This document shows, in pieces, positions 11,639-20,106 of a DNA stretch of 64,000 bases; position 1 is the stretch's first letter, and each line of letters starts with the position of its first letter. The notes beneath the pieces were generated by a model. The model saw nothing but the letters and a program-made list of their open reading frames with translations, had not been told where the DNA came from and searched no databases. Made by a program: the position numbers and the translations under genes. Source of the DNA: an uncultured Acetatifactor sp. (lineage in GTDB: Bacteria; Bacillota; Clostridia; Lachnospirales; Lachnospiraceae); contig NZ_CAJUCP010000016.1 of assembly GCF_910585425.1 (NCBI RefSeq), positions 38,249 through 102,248 on the forward strand, in the 5' to 3' direction.

Positions 11639-12078
11639 TTCACGCCCTCCTGTGCAGCTGCCGCTGCGCTTCCATCGGCATTGGATTCCCCGCCGCATTT
11701 TCCCTCCACGCCAGAACCGTTGCCATATATCTCCCGGATTCCTGCCATGAGCCGCTCCCCGGGAATCCCCGCCTCCCTGGCCTGCCCGGTGACCGCCCGC
11801 CATTCCTGCCAGATTCTGTTCTGCCTGCTCTCCCGCCATTCCTCCTGGACCGTCACGAAGCTCCCCCTGCCGGACACGGTGTAGAGATAGCCGTCCTGCT
11901 CCAACTGGGCATAGGCCCGCTGGACTGTGTTGGGGTTCACGGACAGCTCCATGGCCAGGCTGCGCACGCTGGGCATCCTGGTCAGCGGCTCCAGCCCGCC
12001 GTTCACGATCAGGCGCTCCAGCTTCTCCGCCATCTGCTCATAGAGGGGGCGCTTGTCCCGATAATCTAACAAAATCAT
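11635..12078 (-). CDS. GntR-family (YtrA-type) transcriptional regulator
   Basis: A 147-aa protein with an N-terminal winged helix (YEQMAEKLERLI, MPSVRSLAMELSVNPNTVQR) and a short C-terminal helical tail, the size of YtrA regulators rather than the larger effector-binding GntR proteins. It is the first gene of a three-gene coupled operon with the ABC ATPase and permease. It probably represses its own operon through the palindrome at 12126-12154. The last ~30 residues are Gly/Ala/Ser-rich. Confidence 0.9.
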   Translation of the reverse strand: MILLDYRDKRPLYEQMAEKLERLIVNGGLEPLTRMPSVRSLAMELSVNPNTVQRAYAQLEQDGYLYTVSGRGSFVTVQEEWRESRQNRIWQEWRAVTGQAREAGIPGERLMAGIREIYGNGSGVEGKCGGESNADGSAAAAAQEGVK

Positions 12079-12125
12079 CCGCTTTCCTTTCCTCTGCCAT
12101 GTATAAGAACACGTACCGAAAATAT

Positions 12126-12154
12126 TAAGTGTATCAACATCCTTAATACACTTA
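12126..12154 (-). promoter_or_regulatory. Candidate operator of the YtrA-type regulator
   Basis: A perfect inverted repeat TAAGTGTAT-11 nt-ATACACTTA sits about 50 bp upstream of the regulator start in the promoter region. Size and position fit a dimeric GntR-family binding site. Confidence 0.65.
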
Positions 12155-12162
12155 TATCACAT

Positions 12163-12184
12163 AAAAAGGACGCTGTCAAGCGTC
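12163..12184 (-). terminator. Intrinsic terminator after the Nudix gene
   Basis: A GACGCT-tgac-AGCGTC stem is followed on the minus strand by CCTTTTT. It isolates the Nudix gene from the GntR operon. Confidence 0.7.
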
Positions 12185-12206
12185 AGCGCCCCTTTCCGTC
12201 AGACCT

Positions 12207-12686
12207 TTATGTACCCAGGCAGTCCTGTCCGTCCAGAACCGCCTCCACCAGCCTGTCCCCCTGGTATGTCATCTTCAGCGAGAAGAACCCGGCCCCTTCC
12301 TCCAGCAGGCGGAAGAATATCTTATCCCCCTCCCAGATGGGCAGCTCGCAGACTTCCCTCTTCTTCACCCACTCCAGCGTCCCCTCGCTGCATTCCGTCA
12401 GGGTGCCCTCATAGCCCGCCGCCGTGTAGAGGAACATGTACTCCGTCTCATAGGTGTCCGTAGCGAAGGTAATGACCCCCCGCAGCCTCCAGGAGGTCAG
12501 GGTCAGCCCCGTCTCTTCATACACCTCCCGCAGTAGGCACTCCTCCGGCGATTCCCCGGCCTCGAAATGGCCGCCCACGCCGATCCATTTGTCCTTGTTG
12601 ATGTCCTTTTCCTTCTTTACCCGATGGAGCATCAGGTAGCTGTCCTCTGTCTCTATATAGCACAGCGTGGTCAGATTGCTTCGCAT
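12207..12686 (-). CDS. Nudix hydrolase, MutT/8-oxo-dGTP type
   Basis: A 159-aa protein with a full Nudix box: GHFEAGESPEEC, REVYEETG and following U residues, i.e. G-x5-E-x7-R-E-U-x-E-E-x-G-U. Such enzymes hydrolyse nucleoside diphosphates linked to another moiety, commonly oxidised dNTPs. I chose ATG 12686 (MRSNLTTLCYIE) because GGAAAGGA lies upstream at usable spacing; a 7-codon extension would need a TTG start. It is a single gene ending at a terminator. Confidence 0.88.
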   Translation of the reverse strand: MRSNLTTLCYIETEDSYLMLHRVKKEKDINKDKWIGVGGHFEAGESPEECLLREVYEETGLTLTSWRLRGVITFATDTYETEYMFLYTAAGYEGTLTECSEGTLEWVKKREVCELPIWEGDKIFFRLLEEGAGFFSLKMTYQGDRLVEAVLDGQDCLGT

Positions 12687-12721
12687 GTCCGTACCTGTCC
12701 TTTCCAATGTTCATTCTGCTG

Positions 12722-14308
12722 TCATACGACTGCCTCAATCAGCGTCTTTTCTCCCAGCCGGATTTCCTTTACGCCTATTTCCTTCTTTTTGTTAAAGTTA
12801 AAGCTGAGCATATAGCCCCTCGTCAGGTGATAGTGGTCCAGGTAGCCGAGCAGCTGCTCCTCTCCCCTTTCATTGTACGCATTGCCGTGCCATACCTTCA
12901 TTTCGACGATATACTGGAAGCCGCAGTAATCTATGATCAAATCTGTCCGTTCCAGATTCCTGGTACGAGCCTCCACATAGTAATTTCCGATTCCATTGAT
13001 GATCGGCTTAAGATACAGCATAAAATAACGCCGGCCGTCCTCCTCCACGAAGCTCTCACCTCTGTCCCCGTACACATCGTCAAAATGCACCACGAACTTT
13101 TCAAGCAGCAATTCCATATTAAGCCGGCCTGCCTGAATGAACTGGTTTTTGTTTCGGAGCGCCAGCCTGTGCATATCGCCGCTCTGGACCTCGGGCAAAG
13201 TCATGAAATAATTATATAGCCGCGTCTCAAAAATCCTGTTCGCAATCTGTACGGCCCCGTTTTCCACAGTGGCAAAACCAAGCATCAGCAGTATATCAGT
13301 CTCCGGATCGTCGGCATTATACAGAATCGTCTCTCCCTGGAACAGAAGCAGATAAACCATTTTCCGAAGTTCCGGATAATCGTTCAATTTCCCGATCAAA
13401 GACTCAAACAACGTGTTCTTTTCAATCAGCAGCCTTCGCACAGCCTCCAGCACTCCCGGCTTCGTCCAGACCGATGCCTTATCCCTGAAGTCCTCCATTC
13501 CCGCAATCCGCCGATCCATCAGCTCGCAGAGACGGGAAACCAGAAAAGGATATCCGGACGTATAGTCATAGAGCAGTCCCGCCATCTGTTCCACATCCAT
13601 CTCAAGGTGGCAGTCGGCATCGTACTGTTCCAGCATCCCCGCGATATCCGCTCTGGAAAAGCGCATCTCCACATCGAAATCGGCGGCAATATTCCACGGG
13701 CTGTTCTGTCCATGATTCTCATGAGGGCTGATTTTCCGCTGTATGTTGCGCACATCATAGACACCGGCGAGAATCACCGACTGAAAGGCAGGCGCTTTCC
13801 TCCTCCTGAGATAATAGGCCCTGAGCTGTGCTAGAAAGTCCAAAAACACCTGATTGTTCGAAGCCGTGTCCACCTCGTCGATAATCAGCACGATTTTCTT
13901 TGCCGACTCTCTGCATAGCTGGGCCAGGGCCTTGAACAACACGGAAAGCGTCGCTTCGCGCACCGTTCCGCTGGAATACAGCTCCAGCTTCGCCCTCACG
14001 TCATCCGGAATATCCTCCGCACAATCCAGCACTTCCCTTGCGAACGCTGCCGCAAAGCTCTGCTCGGATTCAAAATCGGCGTGACTGATCGTCTGGAAAT
14101 CCATGCTGATGACGCTGTAGTCGTCCTTCAGATAGTCGGCGAGCGCCGCCAGCATGGTGGTCTTACCGTACTGCCTGGCTCTGTTGACGGTGAAATATTT
14201 CCCCTCGTCAACCATTTTCCTGATGTCCCTCAGGCGTCTGGATAAGTCAACCATATAGTGCAGTTGCGGGTCGCAGGAACCACTTGTATGAAACGATTTT
14301 GCCCTCAT
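12722..14308 (-). CDS. AAA_35-like ATPase with C-terminal PD-(D/E)XK nuclease-like domain
   Basis: A 528-aa protein. Residues 1-330 form a P-loop ATPase of the AAA_35 / AAA-ATP-like group with the family's degenerate Walker A (RARQYGKTT) and Walker B (VLIIDEVD). The C-terminal part (about 420-500) has LIIDYCGFQYIVEMKVWHG, the D-x(n)-E-x-K core of the PD-(D/E)XK nuclease-like domain. AGGA precedes the ATG. These genes are often lineage-expanded, and two decayed relatives of the wider family lie at 54.8 and 57.5 kb. The function is unsettled. Confidence 0.82.
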   Translation of the reverse strand: MRAKSFHTSGSCDPQLHYMVDLSRRLRDIRKMVDEGKYFTVNRARQYGKTTMLAALADYLKDDYSVISMDFQTISHADFESEQSFAAAFAREVLDCAEDIPDDVRAKLELYSSGTVREATLSVLFKALAQLCRESAKKIVLIIDEVDTASNNQVFLDFLAQLRAYYLRRRKAPAFQSVILAGVYDVRNIQRKISPHENHGQNSPWNIAADFDVEMRFSRADIAGMLEQYDADCHLEMDVEQMAGLLYDYTSGYPFLVSRLCELMDRRIAGMEDFRDKASVWTKPGVLEAVRRLLIEKNTLFESLIGKLNDYPELRKMVYLLLFQGETILYNADDPETDILLMLGFATVENGAVQIANRIFETRLYNYFMTLPEVQSGDMHRLALRNKNQFIQAGRLNMELLLEKFVVHFDDVYGDRGESFVEEDGRRYFMLYLKPIINGIGNYYVEARTRNLERTDLIIDYCGFQYIVEMKVWHGNAYNERGEEQLLGYLDHYHLTRGYMLSFNFNKKKEIGVKEIRLGEKTLIEAVV

Positions 14309-14447
14309 GAATGCTTCCTTTCCAAATCAGATACCCCCATTTTACCGCACCGTTCCCAAAAGTTCAAGGGTACGGCTTGCATTTCTCCGCCCTTTCCACT
14401 AAACTGGAGGAAGGACATTCCAAGAACGAAACAAGGAGGAACCACAC

Positions 14448-16250
14448 ATGGAACTGAAATCGCGCAAGGACATCCCCCAGGAGCTCACCTGGGACCTGTC
14501 CTCCATCTATGCAACGGAAGAAGAGATGTACAGGGACGTGGAGAAGCTCAAGAGCCTGGGCGGGCGCATGGCCGCGGACTACAAGGGCAGGCTGGACACG
14601 CCCCGGACCATAGGCGCCTGCCTGGACGATCTGCGGGAGCTGGAGCGGCTGATGACCCTCACCGGCCATTACTGCGACCTGGCGGTGTCCGTGGACTATT
14701 ACGACACCTACAGCCAGGAGCGGAACGAAAAGCTGGGCCGCCTCTTCGCGGAGATTTCCAGCGCCCTAAGCTTCATCGACAGCGAGCTGGTGGAGCAGGA
14801 CGAGGCGCTCCTGCGGGAGGCCATCGAGCTGGCCACGGACAATAAGCGCTACCTGGAGGATGTGCTGCGCGGCAAGCCCCACCAGCTACACCCGGAGGCT
14901 GAGCGCGCCCTGGCGGCCCTGTCCCAGAGCCTCTACGCCCCCTACCAAATCTACAATATGGCCAAGCTGGCGGACATGAAGTTCGACTCCTTCCAGGCGG
15001 ACGGGAAGGAATATCCCCTGGGCTACTCCCTCTTCGAGGACGATTACGAGTACGAAAAGGATACCCGGGTGCGCCGCGCCGCCTTCGCCGCCTTTTCCAG
15101 GAAGATAAGAGAGTACGAGAACGTGACCGCAGCCGCCTACAACACCCAGGTGCAGACCGAGAAGACCATGGCCACCCTCCGGGGCTTCGATTCCGTGTTC
15201 GACAGCCTCCTGTTCGGCCAGAAAGTCACCAGAGAGCTCTATGACCGCCAGATCGACCTGATCACGGAAAAGCTCGCTCCCCATATGCGCAGGTATGCAA
15301 GGCTGCTGAAGAGGATCCACGGCCTGGACAGGATGACCTTCGCGGATCTGAAGATTGCCGTAGACCCGGAGTACGACCCCAAGGTCACAATCGAAGAGTC
15401 CAGGGCTTACATCGAAAACGGCCTGTCCGTTCTGGGGGATGCATATGTGGAGATGGTGCGCACCGCCTACCGCGACCGCTGGGTGGACTTCGCCCAGAAT
15501 GCCGGAAAGTCCACCGGAGGCTTCTGCGCCAGCCCCTACGGCAAGAATTCCTTCATACTGCTGTCCTGGAACAATCGCATGGCGGATGTGTTCACCCTGG
15601 CCCATGAGCTGGGGCATGCGGGGCATTTCAGGGCCTGCAACAGCGCCCAGTCCATCTTCGACACCAATGTGTCCTCCTATTTCGTGGAGGCCCCTTCCAC
15701 CATGAACGAGCTGCTGATGGCCCATTATCTGCTGAAGACGAATCCCGACAAAAGGTTCCGCCGCTGGGTGCTTTCCTGCATAATCGGGAATACTTATTAT
15801 CACAATTTCGTCACCCATCTGATGGAGGCCGCCTATCAGAGGGAAGTGTACAAAATCGTGGACGCAGGCGGCAGCGTGAACGCGGAAGTGCTGAACCGCC
15901 TGATGAAGGAGACTTTGGAGAAGTTCTGGGGCGAGGACGTGGAGATCTCCGAGGACGCGGCCCGCACCTGGATGCGCCAGCCCCATTATTACATGGGCCT
16001 GTACTCCTACACCTACAGCGCGGGGCTCACCGTGGCCACCCAGGCCTGCAAGCGGATCGAGGCGGAAGGGGCGCCTGCCGTGGAGGACTGGAAGAAGGTC
16101 CTGGCAGCGGGGAGCACTTTGGATCCCATCGGCCTTGCCAGGCTGGCGGGCATCGACATCACCACTGACGGGCCGCTGCTGGATACAATTGCCCATATCG
16201 GCGGGATGATAGATGAAATCGAGAGGCTGACGGAGGAGCTTCAGGGCTGA
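14448..16250 (+). CDS. pepF: Oligoendopeptidase F (M3B metallopeptidase)
   Basis: A 600-aa cytoplasmic zinc peptidase cleaving short peptides. HELGH at residues 386-390 supplies two zinc ligands and the catalytic Glu, and EAPSTMNE about 25 residues later gives the third ligand Glu. The N-terminal helical PepF domain (KSRKDIPQELTWDLSSIYAT) is intact and the length is typical. A clear SD (AAGGAGG) precedes the ATG. It is monocistronic in appearance. Confidence 0.95.
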   Translation: MELKSRKDIPQELTWDLSSIYATEEEMYRDVEKLKSLGGRMAADYKGRLDTPRTIGACLDDLRELERLMTLTGHYCDLAVSVDYYDTYSQERNEKLGRLFAEISSALSFIDSELVEQDEALLREAIELATDNKRYLEDVLRGKPHQLHPEAERALAALSQSLYAPYQIYNMAKLADMKFDSFQADGKEYPLGYSLFEDDYEYEKDTRVRRAAFAAFSRKIREYENVTAAAYNTQVQTEKTMATLRGFDSVFDSLLFGQKVTRELYDRQIDLITEKLAPHMRRYARLLKRIHGLDRMTFADLKIAVDPEYDPKVTIEESRAYIENGLSVLGDAYVEMVRTAYRDRWVDFAQNAGKSTGGFCASPYGKNSFILLSWNNRMADVFTLAHELGHAGHFRACNSAQSIFDTNVSSYFVEAPSTMNELLMAHYLLKTNPDKRFRRWVLSCIIGNTYYHNFVTHLMEAAYQREVYKIVDAGGSVNAEVLNRLMKETLEKFWGEDVEISEDAARTWMRQPHYYMGLYSYTYSAGLTVATQACKRIEAEGAPAVEDWKKVLAAGSTLDPIGLARLAGIDITTDGPLLDTIAHIGGMIDEIERLTEELQG

Positions 16251-16349
16251 TGGGGCGGAAATCCGGTGCAAAAAGCTTTACACCTCCAGCAAAAGCCGTT
16301 ATAATGAAAGCAGAAAGCAACTTGATATTTCTGGAAAGAGGTGAGTCCT

Positions 16350-16592
16350 ATGGGGATGACAAGCAAGCAATTCCAGGGTTTGGTCAGGCTTACTTTGGCG
16401 CAGCTTGAAAGAGCCTTAAAAGAGTCGCCAGATAACAAAGAACTACAAGAACTCAGAGATATCTCCAGAACATGCCGGAAGATGGGAATTATACTGCAGA
16501 CCGCCAGGATTTACAGTAGCGTCTCCGGGAAAGTACTTGGCTGGCGGTCTGCAGTCGGGTTGCACTGCAAATTTAACCGATGTGCAGTATAA
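16350..16592 (+). CDS. Small hypothetical protein whose C-terminus is encoded by a 102-bp repeat
   Basis: An 80-aa ORF. The first ~45 residues (MGMTSKQFQGLVRLTLAQLE onward) are helical and look like a real small protein. The C-terminal third is read from repeat element A (16490-16591), whose right terminus GCAGTATAA supplies the stop codon. The original gene was therefore probably longer or ended differently. AGAGGTGAG lies close to the ATG. No family is recognised. Its neighbour at 16625 is a similar small helical protein. Confidence 0.5.
   Translation: MGMTSKQFQGLVRLTLAQLERALKESPDNKELQELRDISRTCRKMGIILQTARIYSSVSGKVLGWRSAVGLHCKFNRCAV
16490..16591 (+). repeat. 102-bp structured repeat, copy A
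   Basis: The element begins TATACTGC and ends GCAGTATA, extending to 11-bp terminal inverted repeats ATTATACTGCA/TGCAGTATAAT at 16488-16593. A perfect 15-bp stem pairs 16493-16507 with 16541-16555 around a 33-nt loop; a 28-nt tail follows. Copy B (19880-19981) is nearly identical in the opposite orientation, and copy C (38315-38416) has the same geometry. Confidence 0.9.
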
Positions 16593-16624
16593 TCTATACC
16601 GCTAATCAGAAAGTGAGTGATGGT

Positions 16625-16807
16625 ATGACAGAAGGAGAAATGTTAAAAATATCTGTAGAAGAGTATTCAAGGCTGCAAAGCTATATGCTTCTGGTGGACA
16701 AGGATTCCGAAGCGTATAAGGCGATGAAGATACGATATACGGAATTGAAAGTCATCCTGACTTCTTCGGGTATCAATCTTACGGAATTAGACAGAATCAA
16801 GGAGTAG
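16625..16807 (+). CDS. 60-aa hypothetical protein
   Basis: The ORF begins MTEGEMLKISVEEYSRLQSY and is charged and helical, with no membrane segment. It starts 31 bp after repeat A and ends just before a strong convergent terminator. The SD is weak (AAGTGAG). A 5' extension to 16580 would read through the repeat end and is unlikely. It is probably co-transcribed with the 16350 gene. Function unknown. Confidence 0.5.
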   Translation: MTEGEMLKISVEEYSRLQSYMLLVDKDSEAYKAMKIRYTELKVILTSSGINLTELDRIKE

Positions 16808-16838
16808 TCCCTGCCGCCGTTCATGGCAGGAGACAGGT

Positions 16839-16881
16839 ATCCCCCACAGCAGACATCATTCATGAATCTGCCGTGGGGGAT
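16839..16881. terminator. Bidirectional terminator between convergent genes
   Basis: ATCCCCCAC-a-GCAGA pairs with TCTGC-c-GTGGGGGAT around a 13-nt loop, giving a very stable hairpin between the 16625 gene (+) and the flavoprotein gene (-). Confidence 0.8.
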
Positions 16882-16962
16882 TTATCATCTGCGGCTGCCC
16901 TGTCCGTCAGGAACCGTCCGAAGATAACCGGACAATCTGTTTCGGGAAAAGCCGACAGTCCC

Positions 16963-18330
16963 TTACCCCGCCAGAATCCGCCTGGCCACGTACACGCCGC
17001 TGGCGGAGGCATGGGACAGGGAATGGGTCACGCCGCTGCCATCGCCTATGATGTACAGCCCCTTGTGCCTGCTCTCCAGGTTCCCGTCCAGCTCCACCTC
17101 CATATTGTAGAACTTCACCTCCACGCCGTAGAGCAGCGTGTCGTCATTGGCCGTGCCCGGCGCGATCTTGTCCAGGGCGTAGATCATCTCCATGATGCCG
17201 TCCAGGATGCGCTTGGGCAGCACCAGGCTCAGGTCCCCCGGGGTAGCCGCCAAAGTGGGCGTCACCATCCCCTCGGCGATCCGAGTGGCATTGCTGCGCC
17301 GTCCCCTGACCAGGTCGCCGAAGCGCTGGACAATGACCCCGCCCCCCAGCATGTTGGAGAGCCTTGCGATGCTCTCGCCGTAGCCGTTGCTATCCTTGAA
17401 GGGCTGGGAGAAGTGCTTTGCCACCAGCAGGGCGAAGTTGGTGTTCTCCGTGCGCTTCTCGGGGCTCTCGAAGCTGTGCCCGTTCACGGTGACGATGCCG
17501 CCCACGTTCTCATTGACTACAATTCCGTAGGGATTCATGCAGAAGGTCCGCACACTGTCCTCGAATTTCTCCGTCCTGTATACAATCTTGCTCTCATAGA
17601 GCTCGTCCGTCAGGTGGGAGAAAATCACCGCGGGCAGCTCCACCCGGACGCCGATGTCCACCCGGTTGGATTTCGTGGGGATGTCCAGCTCATGGCAGAT
17701 CCTCTCCATCCATTTGCTGCCGCTGCGGCCCACGGAGACGATGCATTTCCCGCAGGTGTACGTCTCCTCCCCGCAGTGCACTTCATAGCCTCCATCTATC
17801 ATCGAAATAGCGTCTACCGGCGTGTCGAAATGGAACTCTGCCTTTTCCTTCAGCGCCGCGTACAGGTTCTCCAGCACCACGAAATTGATGTCCGTGCCCA
17901 GGTGGCGCACGGAGGCGTCTAAAAGCTTTAACTTGTTCTGCATGCAGATCTTCTTGAACTGGGTCCCGGCGGTGGAATATTTCTTCGTCCCCTCCCCGCC
18001 GTATTCCATGTTGATGGCGTCCACGTACTCCATCAGACAGGTGGCCTGCCTCTTTCCGATATATTCGTGGAGGGTGCCGCCGAAATCGTTGGTGATATTG
18101 TACTTTCCGTCAGAGAACGCCCCCGCGCCGCCGAAGCCGCTCATGATGGAGCAGGACCTGCAGCCGATGCAGCTCTTTACCTTGTCCCCGTCGATCGGGC
18201 AGCGGCGCTTCTCCAGGGCATGTCCCGCCTCGAAGACCGCGATCTTCAGCGCCGGATTCTCCTTTGTCAGCTCATAGGCCGAAAATATCCCGCCCGGCCC
18301 CGCTCCTACAATGATGATGTCGTATTGCAT
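16963..18330 (-). CDS. FAD-dependent dehydrogenase (COG2509-like)
   Basis: A 455-aa flavoprotein. It has an N-terminal Rossmann FAD motif (IIIVGAGPGGIFSAYEL), a Cys-rich stretch CIGCRSCSIMSG near residue 55, and a C-terminal FAD motif LYIIGDGSGVTHSLS with a final ARRILAG helix. This is the layout of uncharacterised FAD-dependent dehydrogenases common in Firmicutes. The start at 18330 has GAGG 4-8 nt upstream. Substrate unknown. It is the first of three genes lying between inverted repeats A and B. Confidence 0.85.
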   Translation of the reverse strand: MQYDIIIVGAGPGGIFSAYELTKENPALKIAVFEAGHALEKRRCPIDGDKVKSCIGCRSCSIMSGFGGAGAFSDGKYNITNDFGGTLHEYIGKRQATCLMEYVDAINMEYGGEGTKKYSTAGTQFKKICMQNKLKLLDASVRHLGTDINFVVLENLYAALKEKAEFHFDTPVDAISMIDGGYEVHCGEETYTCGKCIVSVGRSGSKWMERICHELDIPTKSNRVDIGVRVELPAVIFSHLTDELYESKIVYRTEKFEDSVRTFCMNPYGIVVNENVGGIVTVNGHSFESPEKRTENTNFALLVAKHFSQPFKDSNGYGESIARLSNMLGGGVIVQRFGDLVRGRRSNATRIAEGMVTPTLAATPGDLSLVLPKRILDGIMEMIYALDKIAPGTANDDTLLYGVEVKFYNMEVELDGNLESRHKGLYIIGDGSGVTHSLSHASASGVYVARRILAG

Positions 18331-18430
18331 ATAACCTCCTCGCTTTCCACCGCCCGCTTCCTTCCGGCCGGATTTCCCCACAGGCTATTCTAACACAGGC
18401 CCGGCCACTGCGCAAGCGAACGGCAGGATT

Positions 18431-19075
18431 TTAGAGGTTATGCTGCCCGTCCTCATCCACGGACTCATCGGCCTCTGCGGCCTCATCGCTCCGCAGCTGA
18501 TTCCCTATGCTGGCCTCCTCGTCCTCGATTTCCTTCTTCACGGACTGAATCTTCGTGTCCTCGGCGATGGCCCGCATGATCAGGTTCAGATCCTCGGGCG
18601 AGAACATGCCGGCTGCCTTGGAGAGGAGCCCGATGCTGTTCCGGTTCACCTTCAGATGCCCTCCGCCGGACAGGGGGATGTTCAGCACATTCTTCTCGTC
18701 CGTCATGTCCCCCAGGCAGATGCTGTTGGTCTTTTCGTCGCACACAAAGACTACTCCATTGTATTCAATCACGCCGTCCTTGGCCAGATGCCCGTAAGGC
18801 ACCTTGGAGCACTCCCGCATGCTCCCTATGGGGTTTGGCTTGCCGGCAACGGCGGCCTGGTATATCTTTTCCGCCTCCGACCGGGGCCCTTTGGCGCCCT
18901 CCTCGTCCTCTTCCATGTCCTCCGGCACCGGCAGATGTCTGTCTGCCGTGGCCCACGCGGTATTGCCGGATGCTCCGCCGGGAAGCCCAAGCTCCGCGAA
19001 ACGCTTCCCCGGCACTTCTGTAGACCGCTTCGCAAGCAAAGCGTCCGTCCCTGTATAACCTGTTCCAATTCTCAT
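18431..19075 (-). CDS. Hypothetical protein, 214 aa
   Basis: No known family is recognised. The N-terminal 75 residues are flexible, then acidic (EDMEEDEEG). The middle (about 85-165) looks folded, with alternating strands (VIEYNGVVFVCDEKTNSIC), a Cys pair and a short helix. The tail is highly acidic. There is no signal peptide. Both this gene and the FliD-like one begin MRI(G/R)TG and lie side by side, so they may act together. Confidence 0.65.
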   Translation of the reverse strand: MRIGTGYTGTDALLAKRSTEVPGKRFAELGLPGGASGNTAWATADRHLPVPEDMEEDEEGAKGPRSEAEKIYQAAVAGKPNPIGSMRECSKVPYGHLAKDGVIEYNGVVFVCDEKTNSICLGDMTDEKNVLNIPLSGGGHLKVNRNSIGLLSKAAGMFSPEDLNLIMRAIAEDTKIQSVKKEIEDEEASIGNQLRSDEAAEADESVDEDGQHNL

Positions 19076-19189
19076 AGCATATCTCCCTGTCCCATGCCCT
19101 TCTTCCGGGCAGTCTCTCCATTCTCTCCGCTCCGCTGCCTGCTCCCGTCATGTCCTCGGTTCCATCAGGAACGGCGCGGCCCTTCGCGC

Positions 19190-19852
19190 TTACCCCCGGA
19201 AATTGTAGCGGCTCAGATAGGAATTGGTCAGAGCCCCGCTGGAGGTATACTGGCTGGCTGCGTTTGTGGCGCTGACAGCCGCGTTGTCGGCTGCCCTGGA
19301 AGCCACGGCCTGCATCCTCTTTGCGAAGTCCCCGGAAGCGCCCAGGGCCGCCTTGACCTTCTCTGCGTCCGCCTCCGCCAGCTTATCCTTGTTCAGGGAA
19401 AGGGAGCCGTCCTTCCTGACCGTGATGCCGATCTCCTCCAGCTTATCCTTGTTGGAGGAGGCGATTTCCTTCATGGTCTGGCGATAATAATCATTCAGGA
19501 TACCGGAGGATTTCCTAAGCCCCTCCATGGTATCGTTATAATGCTGCACCACATTGGCCGCCGTGCCGGTCAAGTCCTTGCCGCCCACATCCGCTTTCTC
19601 CGCCAGGAGCTTCGTCTGCTCCTTCAGGGAGGTGGCGGACTTCTCCAGCTTCTCGTAATTGCTCCGAAGCAGCCTTGCGCTCTGGACGCTGTTGGCGTTC
19701 ATCATCATGCCCAGCCTACTGTTCTGGAGCCCTGAATTGTTCCGGGCCGCGCTCAGCAGGGAGCTGCGCCTGGATGCCGATATGCTCGTCCTCCTCCTGC
19801 TGTGGTTCAGCATCTGCGTGGTAGTCCTTCTGATTCCTGTTCTGATTCTCAT
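19190..19852 (-). CDS. FliD C-terminus-like coiled-coil protein
   Basis: A 220-aa protein. The N-terminus is Arg/Ser/Thr-rich (RRTTTQMLNHSRRRTS). Helical heptads follow (LRSNYEKLEKSATSLKEQTK). Residues 143-175 read GITVRKDGSLSLNKDKLAEA, closely resembling the C-terminal part of flagellar cap proteins (FliD_C), where a short strand is followed by an acidic helix. The protein is far shorter than FliD and no flagellar genes are nearby, so it may be a flagellin-family derivative with another role. Confidence 0.6.
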   Translation of the reverse strand: MRIRTGIRRTTTQMLNHSRRRTSISASRRSSLLSAARNNSGLQNSRLGMMMNANSVQSARLLRSNYEKLEKSATSLKEQTKLLAEKADVGGKDLTGTAANVVQHYNDTMEGLRKSSGILNDYYRQTMKEIASSNKDKLEEIGITVRKDGSLSLNKDKLAEADAEKVKAALGASGDFAKRMQAVASRAADNAAVSATNAASQYTSSGALTNSYLSRYNFRG

Positions 19853-19879
19853 GTTTCATCCCTCATTTCTGTTATAATC

Positions 19880-19981
19880 TATACTGCACACCGGTTAAAT
19901 TTGCAGTGCAACCCGACTGCAGACCGCCAGCCAAGCGCTTTCCCGGGGACGCCACTGTAAATCCTGGCGGTCTGCAGTATA
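19880..19981 (-). repeat. 102-bp structured repeat, copy B
   Basis: Read on the minus strand it differs from copy A at only about five positions. The 15-bp stem pairs 19964-19978 with 19916-19930 and the loop is again 33 nt. It lies between the FliD-like gene start and the LytTR gene stop. Confidence 0.9.
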
Positions 19982-20106
19982 TATAGTCCTTATTTGCTTA
20001 TAACCGAAGCCTGCCCTGCATATCCCGTTTTCAGCCCGGGCCGCCGAACCGGGGATGCCTATCCGAGAGGAGGCTTTCCCAAATGCCCGGCCGCGGGCCT
20101 GGCGTT

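Noticed and set aside
11639..11839. 5' extension of the ABC ATPase
   Set aside because: It overlaps the GntR coding frame; the start overlapping the GntR stop gives the standard NBD N-terminus.
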